64,000 nucleotides of DNA from Bacillus sp. SA1-12 (GCF_000981385.1 NZ_LATZ01000004.1:124001-188000); one strand, 5' to 3'; shown: positions 34,938-44,482, numbered from the stretch's first letter. Notes: a model not told the origin generated them from the letters alone. Translations and numbers: made by a program.

Positions 34938-35267
34938 CTACACATCTTTTTCATCTTTTTCAACCAAATATTTAAGCATGGACAGCTTATTATCCCAGAA
35001 CTGTTCATAAAACGAGAGCCATTCCTTTAATTCAAGCAACGCATCAGGCTCGAGCTTGTACCTTGTTTCTCTCCCTACTTTTTCAGCGCTTAGCAGGTTT
35101 GCTTCCGAGAGAATCCGCAAATGCTTAGATACAGCCGTGCGGCTCATCGGAAAGTGCTTGCTGATCATAGTTACTGGCAATGGCTGATTTGCTAAAAGCT
35201 TTAGCATTTTCCTTCGCGAAGGATCAGCAATAGCTTGAAAAACATCATATTTTTGAATTGCTGACAT
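34938..35267 (-). CDS. ArsR-family transcriptional regulator
   Basis: A 109-residue winged-helix protein: IADPSRRKMLKLLANQPLPV, SRTAVSKHLRILSEANLLSA and a wing ending GRETRYKLE. There are no metal-binding cysteines, so it belongs to the SdpR/YczG-like group paired with AHSA1 proteins. Its ATG overlaps the stop of the preceding AHSA1 gene by one base, so the two are coupled. It probably binds the 18-bp palindrome at 35721-35769 and represses its own operon. Confidence 0.92.
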   Translation of the reverse strand: MSAIQKYDVFQAIADPSRRKMLKLLANQPLPVTMISKHFPMSRTAVSKHLRILSEANLLSAEKVGRETRYKLEPDALLELKEWLSFYEQFWDNKLSMLKYLVEKDEKDV

Positions 35268-35698
35268 TATTCCTCAACTACTTTGCGTAAACGCTCATCA
35301 ACAATTCCATTCCAGCCATTGTTCATGCGATTTCGAATTACTGCAAATGTCTCGCCAGCAGGTCCCACAATGTCGTCTGGAGCTCCCCAGCCCGAATGAA
35401 TAAGCGTAAACTCAGTTTTTCCATCTTGCTCCTTTAGTTCAAAGGAAACTTTCCAGCCAAATTTTCCCCAAGTGAAAGAAAGGCCGTTTGGCGGATCAAC
35501 TTCAAGCACTTTACATGGTGATTTTTCATAGGGTGAATGAAGCGTGAATTCATGTCCCACTTTTGGTTCAAAATCGTTTGGCATAAACCATTCTGCAATG
35601 CCCTCTGCAGTTGAAACAGCCTGCCACACCTTTTCGATCGGTGCTTTAAAAACAACTGTTTTACGTATCTCTGGTACTAGTTCTTGATTTGTTGTCAT
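35267..35698 (-). CDS. SRPBCC/AHSA1-domain protein
   Basis: A 143-residue START-like domain protein (RKTVVFKAPIEKVWQAVSTA, IAEWFMPNDFEPKVGHEF, GWNGIVDERLRKVV) with a hydrophobic cavity for small ligands. The start at 35698 has a TGGAGG site; the longer frame lacks one. It is the first gene of a two-gene operon with its ArsR regulator, an arrangement common in Bacillus. The biochemical role is unknown; ligand binding or immunity-type functions are known for relatives. Confidence 0.9.
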   Translation of the reverse strand: MTTNQELVPEIRKTVVFKAPIEKVWQAVSTAEGIAEWFMPNDFEPKVGHEFTLHSPYEKSPCKVLEVDPPNGLSFTWGKFGWKVSFELKEQDGKTEFTLIHSGWGAPDDIVGPAGETFAVIRNRMNNGWNGIVDERLRKVVEE

Positions 35699-35720
35699 GT
35701 AAATTGCCTCCAATAAAAAT

Positions 35721-35774
35721 ATGTAACCAAAAGGTTTCATATATATAATACGAAACCATTTGGTTACATGTCAA
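35721..35774 (-). promoter_or_regulatory. Promoter and palindromic operator of the AHSA1-arsR operon
   Basis: TTGACA (complement of 35769-35774), an 18-base spacer and TATTAT (complement of 35745-35750) form the promoter. Two 18-base arms (35721-35738 and 35752-35769; ATGTAACCAAAAGGTTTC against its partner) match at 17 of 18 positions around it, an ideal ArsR-type operator. The -35 hexamer overlaps the stop codon of the upstream hydrolase gene. Confidence 0.8.
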
Positions 35775-36709
35775 CCTTCACCATTTGCCAATTTTTTCTT
35801 GATCCACTGAATAATATCTGTCATCACTTCTTCGCGATTCGTTTCATTAAGCATTTCATGTCTGCCTCGTTTATAAAAGGTATAATCGATTTTTTTTATC
35901 CCATGCTCTTGAAATTGCCGAATGACATTCATAACTCCTTTAGTATACTGACCAACCGGATCTTGATCCCCGCTAATAAAGAAGAATGGCAATTCCTTAT
36001 CCACTTTTGCCATTTCATGATGCTTATGGATCGTTTCCAACCCTGATAACAAATCATAGTAAAATCCCGCAGTTGCAACATAGCCGCAATGAGGGTCTGC
36101 GATATATTTCTGCACCTCAGCACGGTCACTTGTAAGCCAATCAAACTTAGTTTCAATATTAGATAATTTTTTATTATAGCTGCCAAAAGTTAATTTATTC
36201 ATGAGGGGACTTTCTGTTTTCTTTCCTAATTTTTGAATTTGTGATTTGGCTAATCGTTTGCCGATCTTTCCCATTAATCCGGGATTTCCTCCGGTCCCAG
36301 AAAGTATGACGCCTCTAACTGCTCCATGATATCGCTGTAAAAACCGCCTCACTAAAAATGAACCCATACTATGTCCCATAAAAAAGACAGGTGTATTGGG
36401 ATGTTGTTTATGAATGTGTGCATTTATTTCATATAAATCATCAACAGCTCGTTCAAAGCCATTTTCTTCAGCAAAAAATCCTAAGGTACCGCTTTTTTCA
36501 CCAGTTTTTCCATGACCGCGGAGATCATTTCCGTAGACAAAAATCCCTTCTGAAACAAGCGTATTGGCAAAACCTTTGTAACGATCAATATGCTCTGCCA
36601 TTCCATGTGCTAATTGCAGGATTGCTAATGGTTTCACATTCTCTGCATACCACTTAGTCAAAAAAACGTCATGACCATCTGACATGGTAAGCCAACTTCT
36701 TTGTTCCAT
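35771..36709 (-). CDS. Alpha/beta hydrolase (lysophospholipase/monoacylglycerol lipase-like)
   Basis: A 312-residue cytosolic hydrolase. It has the nucleophile elbow FFMGHSMGSFLVRRF (Ser), the oxyanion-type LAHGMAEHIDRYKGFA, the acid in ISGDQDPVG and the His in KRGRHEMLNE. LAHGMAEHIDRY is typical of the PldB/monoglyceride lipase group, which hydrolyse lysophospholipids or monoacylglycerols. It is not clearly co-transcribed with the downstream ArsR pair, which has its own promoter at the 3' end of this gene. Confidence 0.88.
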   Translation of the reverse strand: MEQRSWLTMSDGHDVFLTKWYAENVKPLAILQLAHGMAEHIDRYKGFANTLVSEGIFVYGNDLRGHGKTGEKSGTLGFFAEENGFERAVDDLYEINAHIHKQHPNTPVFFMGHSMGSFLVRRFLQRYHGAVRGVILSGTGGNPGLMGKIGKRLAKSQIQKLGKKTESPLMNKLTFGSYNKKLSNIETKFDWLTSDRAEVQKYIADPHCGYVATAGFYYDLLSGLETIHKHHEMAKVDKELPFFFISGDQDPVGQYTKGVMNVIRQFQEHGIKKIDYTFYKRGRHEMLNETNREEVMTDIIQWIKKKLANGEG

Positions 36710-36793
36710 GAAGCATCCCCCTTTAATGTGATTTTATCTTCCTTTCATTAAAAAAGACTAAAAAATCACTTTTACGGCCTATAAATTGCAGTC

Positions 36794-37336
36794 TTATTTA
36801 AAATGCTCCCATATCTCCCTCTTTGAGGTGGTGATCGCTTCAGCTCCAGCTTCCAGCGCGTCTTCAACTTCCTTTATCGTGCGAATTAATCCTCCAGCAA
36901 AAATTTTAATATTCGTTCGTTCCTTTACCTCTCTTATCATCCAAGGCATAGCACCTGGCAGTACCTCAATATAATCAGGTTTAGTTTTTTCAACTAAGCG
37001 ATAGCTTCGTTCGAGGGCATGCGAGTCAATTAAGAACATTCGCTGAATGGCGATGACTCCCTTTTGTTTTGCCTTTAAAATGACATTTGATTTAGTTGAT
37101 ATCAACCCGTAAGGATCGAATTCCTGACAAATATATTCTGTTGCATAATCATCATTTTTCAGGCCATGGATAAGATCGACATGATAAATGATTTTTTTCT
37201 GATATTGGTTAGCCAGCTTTTGAATATTAGCTAATTGGGAAATATGTGTCTCCAAAAACACTCCGATTTCATAATCACTTTGTAAAAACTTTTCAAACTG
37301 CTTGATGGAAGAAAAAGCAGGTAATATCTTTTGCAT
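36794..37336 (-). CDS. glpP: Glycerol uptake operon antiterminator GlpP
   Basis: A 180-residue TIM-barrel-like protein matching B. subtilis GlpP: HVDLIHGLKNDDYATEYICQ, GLISTKSNVILKAKQKG, IQRMFLIDSHALERS and IFAGGLIRTIKEVEDAL. GlpP binds glycerol-3-phosphate and then the leader mRNA of glp genes to prevent early termination. In B. subtilis it lies next to glpFK and glpD; here no glp gene is adjacent, so its targets lie elsewhere. The length is normal. Confidence 0.93.
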   Translation of the reverse strand: MQKILPAFSSIKQFEKFLQSDYEIGVFLETHISQLANIQKLANQYQKKIIYHVDLIHGLKNDDYATEYICQEFDPYGLISTKSNVILKAKQKGVIAIQRMFLIDSHALERSYRLVEKTKPDYIEVLPGAMPWMIREVKERTNIKIFAGGLIRTIKEVEDALEAGAEAITTSKREIWEHFK

Positions 37337-37387
37337 ATCTTCACCTTTTCATCTATAAATTATTTAATAAAAGCAGGAGTGCTTTTA

Positions 37388-38389
37388 TTAATGGTTAAAC
37401 ATTGCTTCAGCTATTAGCCGGTATGATTGAATTCTGTCCTTTTCTGAGTGAACAATTGTAAGAATCATGATTTCATCAACTTCATATAAACATTGTAAAT
37501 CATGAAGCTGCTGCTTGACTTCACTTGCATTGCCAATTATCAGCTTTTTTTTCATATCCTTGATCATCTCTTTTTCAGCGTCTGTAAAAGAATACTGACT
37601 TGCCTCTTTTAAGGATGGGATTCCTTTTGGATGTTCCCCTTTCGCTATTTGGATTTTCCATAAGTAACCGCTTAGAGCAAGTTGTTCGGCCTCTTCTGTT
37701 GTTTTAGCGCAGATTGCTGAAACCGCAAGCAAAGCCTTTGGCTGTTTCATTCTTTCATTTGCCTTAAAACCATCCCTGTATGCTGTTAAGATTGCTGATC
37801 CTTCATGATCACTCATGAAATGTGCGTATGCATAGGCTGTACCATTATCCGCCGCTAATTGAGCACTTTTTTTGCTAGTTCCAAGAATCCATGGCAGTGG
37901 CGGAATTTCCGGCAGAGGAGCTGCAGTAATATTCGAAAAAAGATGGTCTGACGGGAAAGCATTATGTATGAAATTTAGCAACTCTTTCACTGAATCCGGG
38001 TATTTTTTGATTTGTTCCAGGAAATTTTCAGTTAGAGCCATGGATGCTTCTGCAGAACCTCCTGGGGAACGGCCAATCCCAATGTCAATCCGCCCTGGGA
38101 AAAGCGTTGCAAGCATGTTATGAGTTTCAGCAACCTTATATGGCTTATAATTAGGTAGCAGCACTGCACCTGTACCGAGCCGGATCGTTTCCGTTCTCGC
38201 CCCAATATAACTTAGCATAATTTCTGGGGCCGAGCTTGCAAGTCCCGGTAAATCATGGTGCTCGGCAATCCAATATCGGGTATATCCGTTTTTATCGCCA
38301 AGCTGAGCTATTTTAACCGATGTTTCCAATGCCTCTTTAGCCGTTTTTCCAGCTGAAATTGGTGCTTGATCTAAAATACTTATCATCAT
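37388..38389 (-). CDS. LLM-class flavin-dependent oxidoreductase (MsnO8-like)
   Basis: A luciferase-like TIM-barrel monooxygenase of about 333 residues. It starts at MMISILDQAPISAGKTA and contains TRYWIAEHHDLPGLASSAPE, RLGTGAVLLPNYKPYKVAE and RIDIGIGRSPGG, the signatures of the MsnO8/YwcH subgroup that use FMNH2 and oxygen. The upstream longer frame begins at a GTG without support; the chosen ATG has only a weak site (GTGAGTG). It lies 66 bases behind a clear paralogue. The substrate is unknown. Confidence 0.87.
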   Translation of the reverse strand: MMISILDQAPISAGKTAKEALETSVKIAQLGDKNGYTRYWIAEHHDLPGLASSAPEIMLSYIGARTETIRLGTGAVLLPNYKPYKVAETHNMLATLFPGRIDIGIGRSPGGSAEASMALTENFLEQIKKYPDSVKELLNFIHNAFPSDHLFSNITAAPLPEIPPLPWILGTSKKSAQLAADNGTAYAYAHFMSDHEGSAILTAYRDGFKANERMKQPKALLAVSAICAKTTEEAEQLALSGYLWKIQIAKGEHPKGIPSLKEASQYSFTDAEKEMIKDMKKKLIIGNASEVKQQLHDLQCLYEVDEIMILTIVHSEKDRIQSYRLIAEAMFNH

Positions 38390-38455
38390 GATACAACACT
38401 CACTTTCCCCAATTAAAAATGGATCTCTTATCACTAATCTTTAAGTTTACCTGCT

Positions 38456-39436
38456 CTAAAGAAACTTTTCAGCGAGTAATGAATAAGATTGCACCTTATC
38501 TTGAAAATCATAAACATTTGTTAAGATCATGAATTCATCAGTCTGATATCTCTCACTTAGTTTAAGTATCTCTTCTTTTACAAAATCCGGTGTACCAATG
38601 ATCATCCTTTTTCTATTTTCTTTCATCTTTACCTTTTCTTCATTTGTTACCATTCGACTTTTTGCTTCTTCAATCGAGACGATCCTCGTGTCCCCGTTAT
38701 TTTCGACTGCCAGCAGCCAAAGATCTTGACTTAATGCTATTTCCTCTGCCCTTTCTTGTGATGGAGCACAGACAACAAAAATGCATACGTTGATTTTAGG
38801 CTGCTGCAAGAATGGAGAAGACCTAAAAAAGCGCAAATAATGGTTAATCGTTTGTTCCCCGTTAACAGGTGTAATAAAATGCCCATACGTAAAAGCTGTT
38901 CCCTTCTCAGCAGCAACTCTTGCACCTTTTTGAGAAATACCTAAATGCCATAATTCCGGAATTGTCACGTTTTTTGGGTATGCTATAACTCCTTGCTGGT
39001 TTGGTTTATCTAATGTAAATTCCTGCAGATCTTTAACTTGTCGGGGAAAATCGTTTAGGCTTTTTCGGATGCCGTCAGTCAAAGCTAATCGAGTTGCTGG
39101 TGAACCCCCTGGAGAACGGCCAATCCCTAAATCTATTCGGTTTGGATAGAGGGCCTCCAGCACTTTAAAGTTTTCTGCAATTTTATACGGGCTATATTGG
39201 GGCAATAAAACACCGCCTGATCCAATACGAATATGATTAGTTTGGGCAGCAAGATGGGAAATGAGTATTTCTGGAGAAGTACCTGCAAGTCCATTCGTAT
39301 TATGATGTTCAGCTACCCAAAATCGGGTATAGCCGAGCTTTTCTGTTACTCTAGCTAACTTTGCTGTTTTTTGAAAAGCGTGATGAGCAGTTTCACCTTT
39401 GCTTACTACAGATTGATCGAGAACGCTTAATTTCAT
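38456..39436 (-). CDS. LLM-class flavin-dependent oxidoreductase (paralogue)
   Basis: A 326-residue bacterial luciferase-like protein with the same layout as its downstream neighbour (MKLSVLDQSVVSKGETAHHA, TRFWVAEHHNTNGLAGTSPE, RIDLGIGRSPGGSPATRLAL), so the pair arose by tandem duplication and has diverged. The ATG at 39436 follows a GGGAG site; a GTG directly before it is possible. Both probably oxidise a small organic or thiol-containing molecule. The actual substrate cannot be read. Confidence 0.87.
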   Translation of the reverse strand: MKLSVLDQSVVSKGETAHHAFQKTAKLARVTEKLGYTRFWVAEHHNTNGLAGTSPEILISHLAAQTNHIRIGSGGVLLPQYSPYKIAENFKVLEALYPNRIDLGIGRSPGGSPATRLALTDGIRKSLNDFPRQVKDLQEFTLDKPNQQGVIAYPKNVTIPELWHLGISQKGARVAAEKGTAFTYGHFITPVNGEQTINHYLRFFRSSPFLQQPKINVCIFVVCAPSQERAEEIALSQDLWLLAVENNGDTRIVSIEEAKSRMVTNEEKVKMKENRKRMIIGTPDFVKEEILKLSERYQTDEFMILTNVYDFQDKVQSYSLLAEKFL

Positions 39437-39569
39437 CACATCTCCCTGCTTCCTGCCAAGAATTCAGTCATCCCTTTATCCAGCCTTATTATACAGTTTC
39501 TTGGATCCGATTATCCATTTTGCAAGCCTTTCAATATAAGTCATTACTTTTTTCCTCACTACTCAAAAA

Positions 39570-39632
39570 TGAGTGATTACTCACTTTACGATCATATCAA
39601 AATCCGTTAAAATAAGAGTGAGTAATCACTCA
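39570..39632 (+). promoter_or_regulatory. Promoter flanked by two TetR operators
   Basis: TGAGTGATTACTCA (39570-39583) and TGAGTAATCACTCA (39619-39632) are each TGAGT-N4-ACTCA palindromes and are reverse complements of each other. Between them lies TTTACG-17-TAAAAT (39585-39590, 39608-39613). The TetR protein encoded after the ABC genes is the likely ligand-responsive repressor. Confidence 0.75.
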
Positions 39633-39654
39633 TTTAATGAAAGCGGGGAGATTT

Positions 39655-40386
39655 ATGAAGCAAGAAAAAGAATTAATTTCCATTCAACACATCTCAAAGG
39701 CTTTTGGAAAACAGAAAGTTTTATCAAACATTTCTTTAGCTATACAAGAAGGCGAGATCTTTGGCCTTTTAGGTCCTTCTGGTGCAGGTAAAACGACGTT
39801 AGTAAAGCAGCTGGTTGGGTTGGAAATTCCAACTTCTGGTGAACTCTTTCTTTTTCATGAGAAAATGCCTTCATTAAAATTGATCGAAAGGGTCGGCTAT
39901 ATGGCACAGTCTGATGCGCTTTATGGTGAATTGTCAGCAAAGGAAAATCTAACGTTCTTTGGTGCTCTTTACGGGTTAAAAGGAAAAAAACTTACCAAGA
40001 GAATAAATGAAGTAATGGAGCTGGTGCAACTTACAAATCATCTCGACAAGCTTGTTTCAGCCTATTCAGGCGGAATGAAAAGAAGACTCTCTTTGGCTAT
40101 TGCCCTCCTGCACGAGCCTGAGGTCTTAATTCTTGATGAACCTACAGTTGGGATTGACCCTGTTCTGAGAAAAAGCATTTGGAATGCATTTTATTTACTA
40201 AAGGAAAAAGGCACAACAATCATCGTGACCACCCATGTCATGGATGAAGCAGAAAAATGTGATCAATTGGGCTTAATGCGCGATGGTTCCTTGATTGCAG
40301 TAGGTACGCCTGCAAAATTAAAAGAGAAAACAAATTCAACAACCATTGAAGAGGCTTTTCTCTTTTATGGAGGGGTTCAATCATGA
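39655..40386 (+). CDS. ABC transporter ATP-binding protein (YfiL-like)
   Basis: A 243-residue ATPase with Walker A GPSGAGKTTLVKQLVG, the signature SAYSGGMKRRLSLA, Walker B EVLILDEPTVGIDP and the switch His in TTHVMDEAEKC. DRA/NatA-type spacing fits ABC-2 exporters. The ATG at 39655 has GGGGAG upstream, while the earlier ATG at 39637 has none. The stop overlaps the permease start in ATGA. Order and the downstream TetR gene resemble B. subtilis yfiLMNR, a drug or lipid-type exporter locus. Confidence 0.93.
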   Translation: MKQEKELISIQHISKAFGKQKVLSNISLAIQEGEIFGLLGPSGAGKTTLVKQLVGLEIPTSGELFLFHEKMPSLKLIERVGYMAQSDALYGELSAKENLTFFGALYGLKGKKLTKRINEVMELVQLTNHLDKLVSAYSGGMKRRLSLAIALLHEPEVLILDEPTVGIDPVLRKSIWNAFYLLKEKGTTIIVTTHVMDEAEKCDQLGLMRDGSLIAVGTPAKLKEKTNSTTIEEAFLFYGGVQS

Positions 40387-41414
40387 GAATAAGAGCCTTA
40401 GTTATCCGAATTCTGCGTCAAATTACCCGTGATAAGAGAACAATGGCCTTGCTGCTGTTTGCTCCGATACTTGTTTTAACTATGCTGAACTTAGTGTTTA
40501 ATGGGGAAGATTATCAGCCTAAGGTTGGCTTTGTTTCAGTACAAGAAGCTTTACTAGAAAAAATAGACCAGGATGGGGCAGTAATCACGGAATATGCCAA
40601 TGAAAAAGAGGCAAATGAAGACTTAGCAAAGCAAGTAATTGATGGTTATGTCCAGTTTGGCAGCAATGGACCGGAAATTTCCCTTGAAGGCAGCGATCCA
40701 AGTGTAAATACAGCAGTACTAAAATGGCTGCAAATGGCATTAAAGCCTCTGCAAGGAAACAAGGAAGCCATTCAGCAGCTTGAGATTGATTACTTGCATG
40801 GTTCAAGTGAAATGGGACAGTTTGATTATTTCGGTCCGGTTCTGCTAGGATTTTTCGTCTTTTTCTTTGTTTTCCTTATTGCAGGTGTATCATTCTTAAG
40901 AGAGCGTACGACCGGTACATTGGAGCGGCTTCTTTCAAGTCCGTTGCGAAAATGGGAAATTGTGATTGGGTATGTCATCGGATTCGGACTATTTACAGTG
41001 ATTCAAGCTTCCATTATCGCCGCATATGCCATTTATGTGTTAGGCATGCTGATGGAGGGAGCATTTGGCTATGTGCTCTTAATCACCTTGCTGCTTTCAT
41101 TGACAGCACTAACATTAGGAATTTTACTTTCAGCCTTTGCCAATAATGAACTGCAAATGATTCAATTTATTCCGATTATCGTTGTCCCCCAAGTCTTCTT
41201 TTCCGGATTATTTAATTTAAACACGATTTCAGAGTGGCTCAGCTGGATTGGTCCGTTTACCCCGTTGTATTATGCAGCAGATGCATTAAGAAATGTCATG
41301 GTCAGAGGTTACGGGTGGGGCGAAATACAGATCGACCTTCTCGTTTTAGCGGGATTTTCTATTGTATTTATACTGCTAAACATTCTGGCACTTAGAAAAT
41401 ATCGAAAAATCTAA
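40383..41414 (+). CDS. ABC-2 type transporter permease (YfiM/YfiN-like)
   Basis: A 343-residue membrane subunit. It has one N-terminal helix (RTMALLLFAPILVLTMLNLVF), an extracellular domain (about 45-145) and five C-terminal helices around RERTTGTLERLLSSPLRKWE and FSGLFNLNTISEWLSWIGPF. This is the ABC-2/DrrB exporter pattern. It is translated from an ATG overlapping the ATPase stop. Only one permease gene is present (B. subtilis has two, yfiM and yfiN), so it probably forms a homodimer. Confidence 0.9.
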   Translation: MRIRALVIRILRQITRDKRTMALLLFAPILVLTMLNLVFNGEDYQPKVGFVSVQEALLEKIDQDGAVITEYANEKEANEDLAKQVIDGYVQFGSNGPEISLEGSDPSVNTAVLKWLQMALKPLQGNKEAIQQLEIDYLHGSSEMGQFDYFGPVLLGFFVFFFVFLIAGVSFLRERTTGTLERLLSSPLRKWEIVIGYVIGFGLFTVIQASIIAAYAIYVLGMLMEGAFGYVLLITLLLSLTALTLGILLSAFANNELQMIQFIPIIVVPQVFFSGLFNLNTISEWLSWIGPFTPLYYAADALRNVMVRGYGWGEIQIDLLVLAGFSIVFILLNILALRKYRKI

Positions 41415-41485
41415 TCATTGCATTTAACCTTCTTTATAAAATCAATTATTATTAGTACTATATCCAAGTTATGAAGGAGTAAAAA

Positions 41486-42139
41486 ATGTCTGAACAAGAT
41501 AAATTATTTGATGCATGGTTTGATCAAGAAGAAGGCTTAACAGAAAAGCAAAAAAAGATATTAGCCGCGGCTATTGATTCGTTTGCCGAAAAGGGTTATG
41601 CAGCAACATCAACAAGTGAAATTGCCAAAAAGGCCGGCGTTGCAGAAGGGACCATTTTTAGACACTATAAAACAAAGAAAGATTTGCTGATTTCCATTGT
41701 CTCTCCTATGATGGCAAAGTTGATTGCCCCGTTTGTAATAAAGGATTTTAATAAGGTATTAAATAAAAATTATGAAACCTATGAAGACTTCTTAAGAGCC
41801 ATAATTGAAAATCGCATACATTTTCTTAACAATAACATGCAGCTTTTCCGGATCCTAATTCAGGAAATTCCTTTTCAGCCCGAATTAAAGGAACAATTCA
41901 AAGAACATATCGGAAAAAAAATCATTGAACGCTTTCAAACAATCGTTGAACATTACCAGGCAAAGGGACAAATTATTGAAATCCCTGCTTTTAGTGTGAT
42001 CCGCATGACAGCTTCTACAATTTTCGGTTATGTTATTGCAAGATATATACTTTTACCAGAGGCAGAATGGGATGATGAAGCTGAAATTGAAAGAACTGTT
42101 CAATTTTTGCTGCACGGATTGTCCCCTAAAAAAGAGTGA
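41486..42139 (+). CDS. TetR/AcrR-family repressor (YfiR-like)
   Basis: A 217-residue regulator with an N-terminal TetR helix-turn-helix (KKILAAAIDSFAEKGYAATS, TSEIAKKAGVAEGTIFRHYK) and a helical ligand domain. It lies 71 bases after the exporter genes in the same direction with its own GAAGGAG site. Two inverted operators at the exporter promoter match the size TetR proteins bind, so it most likely represses the exporter until a toxic compound binds. Confidence 0.92.
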   Translation: MSEQDKLFDAWFDQEEGLTEKQKKILAAAIDSFAEKGYAATSTSEIAKKAGVAEGTIFRHYKTKKDLLISIVSPMMAKLIAPFVIKDFNKVLNKNYETYEDFLRAIIENRIHFLNNNMQLFRILIQEIPFQPELKEQFKEHIGKKIIERFQTIVEHYQAKGQIIEIPAFSVIRMTASTIFGYVIARYILLPEAEWDDEAEIERTVQFLLHGLSPKKE

Positions 42140-42188
42140 AAGGCCTTGTTTGGTGATAGGAATCCTCCTCTGATTCCTATCACCCGCT

Positions 42189-43589
42189 TCATTTCATCAA
42201 GCGTTTTATCATCTTCAGCCTATTTTTCGCATTAGGATAGCGAATACTCAAGTCAAAACGATTCGTTTGTTTCAGGACACTTTTAAAATGGGAAAACGCA
42301 GTAAAGCTGGATTCACCATGGTAGGTCCCCATTCCGCTCTCTCCTACCCCTCCAAACGGCAAGTACGGTGTAGCGATATGCATTAATGTGTCGTTCACAC
42401 ATCCGCCGCCAAAGGAAATGGATTCTGTCACCATTTTTTCTACCCCTTCATCGGTTGTAAAGACATAAAGGGCCAATGGTTTTGGACGACTTGTAACAAA
42501 TTCGATTACCTCCTGAATCGTTTCATATTCGAGAATAGGAAGGATCGGTCCAAATATTTCTTCAGTCATGACAGGAACGGTTAGTGCATTGGGCACTAGC
42601 AATGTTGGTGCAATTTTACGCTTTTCATTACTTAATTGACCGCCAAACAAAATCTCCCCATCAGTCATATAACTTATTAGTCGGTTATAATGACGATCAT
42701 TAACAATGCTCACATAGTCCTCGTTTTCAACTGGATTTTTGCCATAAAAATCAAGAACGACAGATTTCAACTCGTCAATAAACTGATGGCGAATCCTTTT
42801 ATGAACATATAAGTAGTCAGGGGCAATACATGTTTGACCGGCATTTGTCCATTTACCAAAGGCGATTCGTTTAGCAGCTAATTTAATGTCAGCTGTTTCA
42901 TCAACAATACAGGGACTTTTTCCGCCCAGCTCTAAGGTTAGCGGAATTAATTGTTTTGCTGCTGCCTGCATGACAATTTTTCCAACCTGGACACTTCCGG
43001 TAAAGAAAATATAGTCAAATGGCTGTTCAAGTAAGTTGGTTGTTGTTTCTACACCGCCCTCCATGACGGCAATATATGATGGATCAAACTCCTCTTTTAT
43101 TAATTTAGCTAACAGGTTGGAAGTATGCGGCGTTAATTCTGACGGCTTTAAAATGGCTGTATTCCCTGCTGCGATTGCTCCAATAAGCGGGGCCAGTTGT
43201 AATTGAAATGGATAGTTCCATGGTGCAATAATCAGTGTAACACCATAGGGTTCTGCGATTTTATATGCTCTTGACCCAATATGAGTTTTGGCTGTCTTTG
43301 CTTTTTCAGGCTTCATCCATTTGTCGAGATGCTTTAGGGTAAAGCGGATTTCCTCCAAAAGAAAGCCAATTTCGGTTAGATAAGCCTCTGTTTTTGATTT
43401 ATTTAAGTCTTGCTTTAAAGACTCGCAGATTTCCTCCTCATGTGTACGGACTTGCTCTGCGAGTGTTTCAAGCATACTGATTCTAAATTCTTTCGATCTG
43501 GTTTTCCCACTTTGAAAAAACTGTTTCTGTGCTTGAACCTGGGCTTTAACGGTTTGGACTGAATGCTCTTTTCTAACTGTTTGTTCCAC
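42189..43589 (-). CDS. NAD(P)-dependent aldehyde dehydrogenase (class 3-like, YwdH type)
   Basis: A 466-residue aldehyde dehydrogenase with [30 protein letters not shown], the catalytic Glu in [13 protein letters not shown] and the catalytic Cys in [32 protein letters not shown] near the C-terminus and the positively charged tail ([16 protein letters not shown]) fit the membrane-associated class 3 group that oxidises fatty and aromatic aldehydes. It converges with the TetR gene and is monocistronic. Confidence 0.94.
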   Translation of the reverse strand: MEQTVRKEHSVQTVKAQVQAQKQFFQSGKTRSKEFRISMLETLAEQVRTHEEEICESLKQDLNKSKTEAYLTEIGFLLEEIRFTLKHLDKWMKPEKAKTAKTHIGSRAYKIAEPYGVTLIIAPWNYPFQLQLAPLIGAIAAGNTAILKPSELTPHTSNLLAKLIKEEFDPSYIAVMEGGVETTTNLLEQPFDYIFFTGSVQVGKIVMQAAAKQLIPLTLELGGKSPCIVDETADIKLAAKRIAFGKWTNAGQTCIAPDYLYVHKRIRHQFIDELKSVVLDFYGKNPVENEDYVSIVNDRHYNRLISYMTDGEILFGGQLSNEKRKIAPTLLVPNALTVPVMTEEIFGPILPILEYETIQEVIEFVTSRPKPLALYVFTTDEGVEKMVTESISFGGGCVNDTLMHIATPYLPFGGVGESGMGTYHGESSFTAFSHFKSVLKQTNRFDLSIRYPNAKNRLKMIKRLMK

Positions 43590-43849
43590 TAGTAAACCTC
43601 CTGACTATATTTTTTTAATAACATCAGTGGGGGTTTTCTCGAAGTACAGGCTGTATAAGTGCCGACTTTTCCACAGGACATGGCGAAGGAAGTTGACCCA
43701 TCCCTCACTAATGGTTAGAGAAACTTATCACGTTTAGACCGCTATGGCCTTATGTCTTGCCTGAATTGGACAACAATCCTCCATCGGTCCTTTGCGGGTA
43801 TGTCCTTACTTTTCTTCTTAACTCTCTCAAAGAATAGATATACTGCCCG
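43590..43849. other. Intergenic region, GC-richer, no gene seen
   Basis: A 260-base gap between the aldehyde dehydrogenase and a TetR gene. It is less AT-rich than usual and contains TCCACAGGACATGGCG, whose reverse CATGTCCTGTG word recurs near 52.2 kb. I find neither a T-box nor another known leader. Confidence 0.4.
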
Positions 43850-44449
43850 TTATAATGGAGCAAATTCTTCTTTACAAATTGAATTTAAATGATAGACAAA
43901 TAACGTATAAATTCGGTCTCGATTAAGCCTCTTAGGATCAAGCATGGCATGTAAGGCGATACCGTCCACTAACGCATACAGCCGCTCCACCTCGATCGAC
44001 TTGTCCACGTTTTCTTTTATCAGCTGGTATTGATCCATTGAATCAATTAATCTCTGCATTCCTGTTAAAAGTCCATCATGATGGGCATCAAATCCCTTTT
44101 TATGTCTTGCATATGCAGTAAAGGCAAACCAAACCTCCATTTCTGCCATAGATTCGTCATTCGTTGGCACGATTTCTAGAATGATCTTAAGTATTTTTTC
44201 TTTTGGAGGTAATTCTTGAACGGCAATTTTTTTTATTCGTTCTGTTACTCGTTCAATCACCAGTTTCATTGCAAAGATGAGCAGCTCATCCTGTGTTGAA
44301 AAATAATGTCGCAAGGCACCAAGTGACAGACCAGCTTCTTTTGCGATATTTCTAACAGTTGCACCTTCCATTCCCCGTTCTAAAATAACCCTCCATGAAG
44401 CTTCTGCTATTAATTTTTTTCTCCATTCATGATCAACTATTTTTGGCAT
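43850..44449 (-). CDS. TetR-family regulator (BetI-like C-domain)
   Basis: A 199-residue protein with the N-terminal helix-turn-helix EGATVRNIAKEAGLSLGALR plus HYFSTQDELL, followed by a TetR_C_6/BetI-type helical domain (WFAFTAYARHKKGFDAHHDG, ALVDGIALHAMLDPKRLNRD). It is divergent from a membrane-protein gene; two AATACAMTTGTAT-type palindromes lie between them. Control of that neighbour and of itself is therefore likely. The ligand is unknown. Confidence 0.9.
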   Translation of the reverse strand: MPKIVDHEWRKKLIAEASWRVILERGMEGATVRNIAKEAGLSLGALRHYFSTQDELLIFAMKLVIERVTERIKKIAVQELPPKEKILKIILEIVPTNDESMAEMEVWFAFTAYARHKKGFDAHHDGLLTGMQRLIDSMDQYQLIKENVDKSIEVERLYALVDGIALHAMLDPKRLNRDRIYTLFVYHLNSICKEEFAPL

Positions 44450-44482
44450 ATGTTTATTTTACCAAAAAGCACAGAATTTTAT

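Noticed and set aside
43590..43849. A T-box or other riboswitch leader before the aldehyde dehydrogenase gene
   Set aside because: I could not find the T-box sequence, a specifier loop or a terminator/antiterminator pair.
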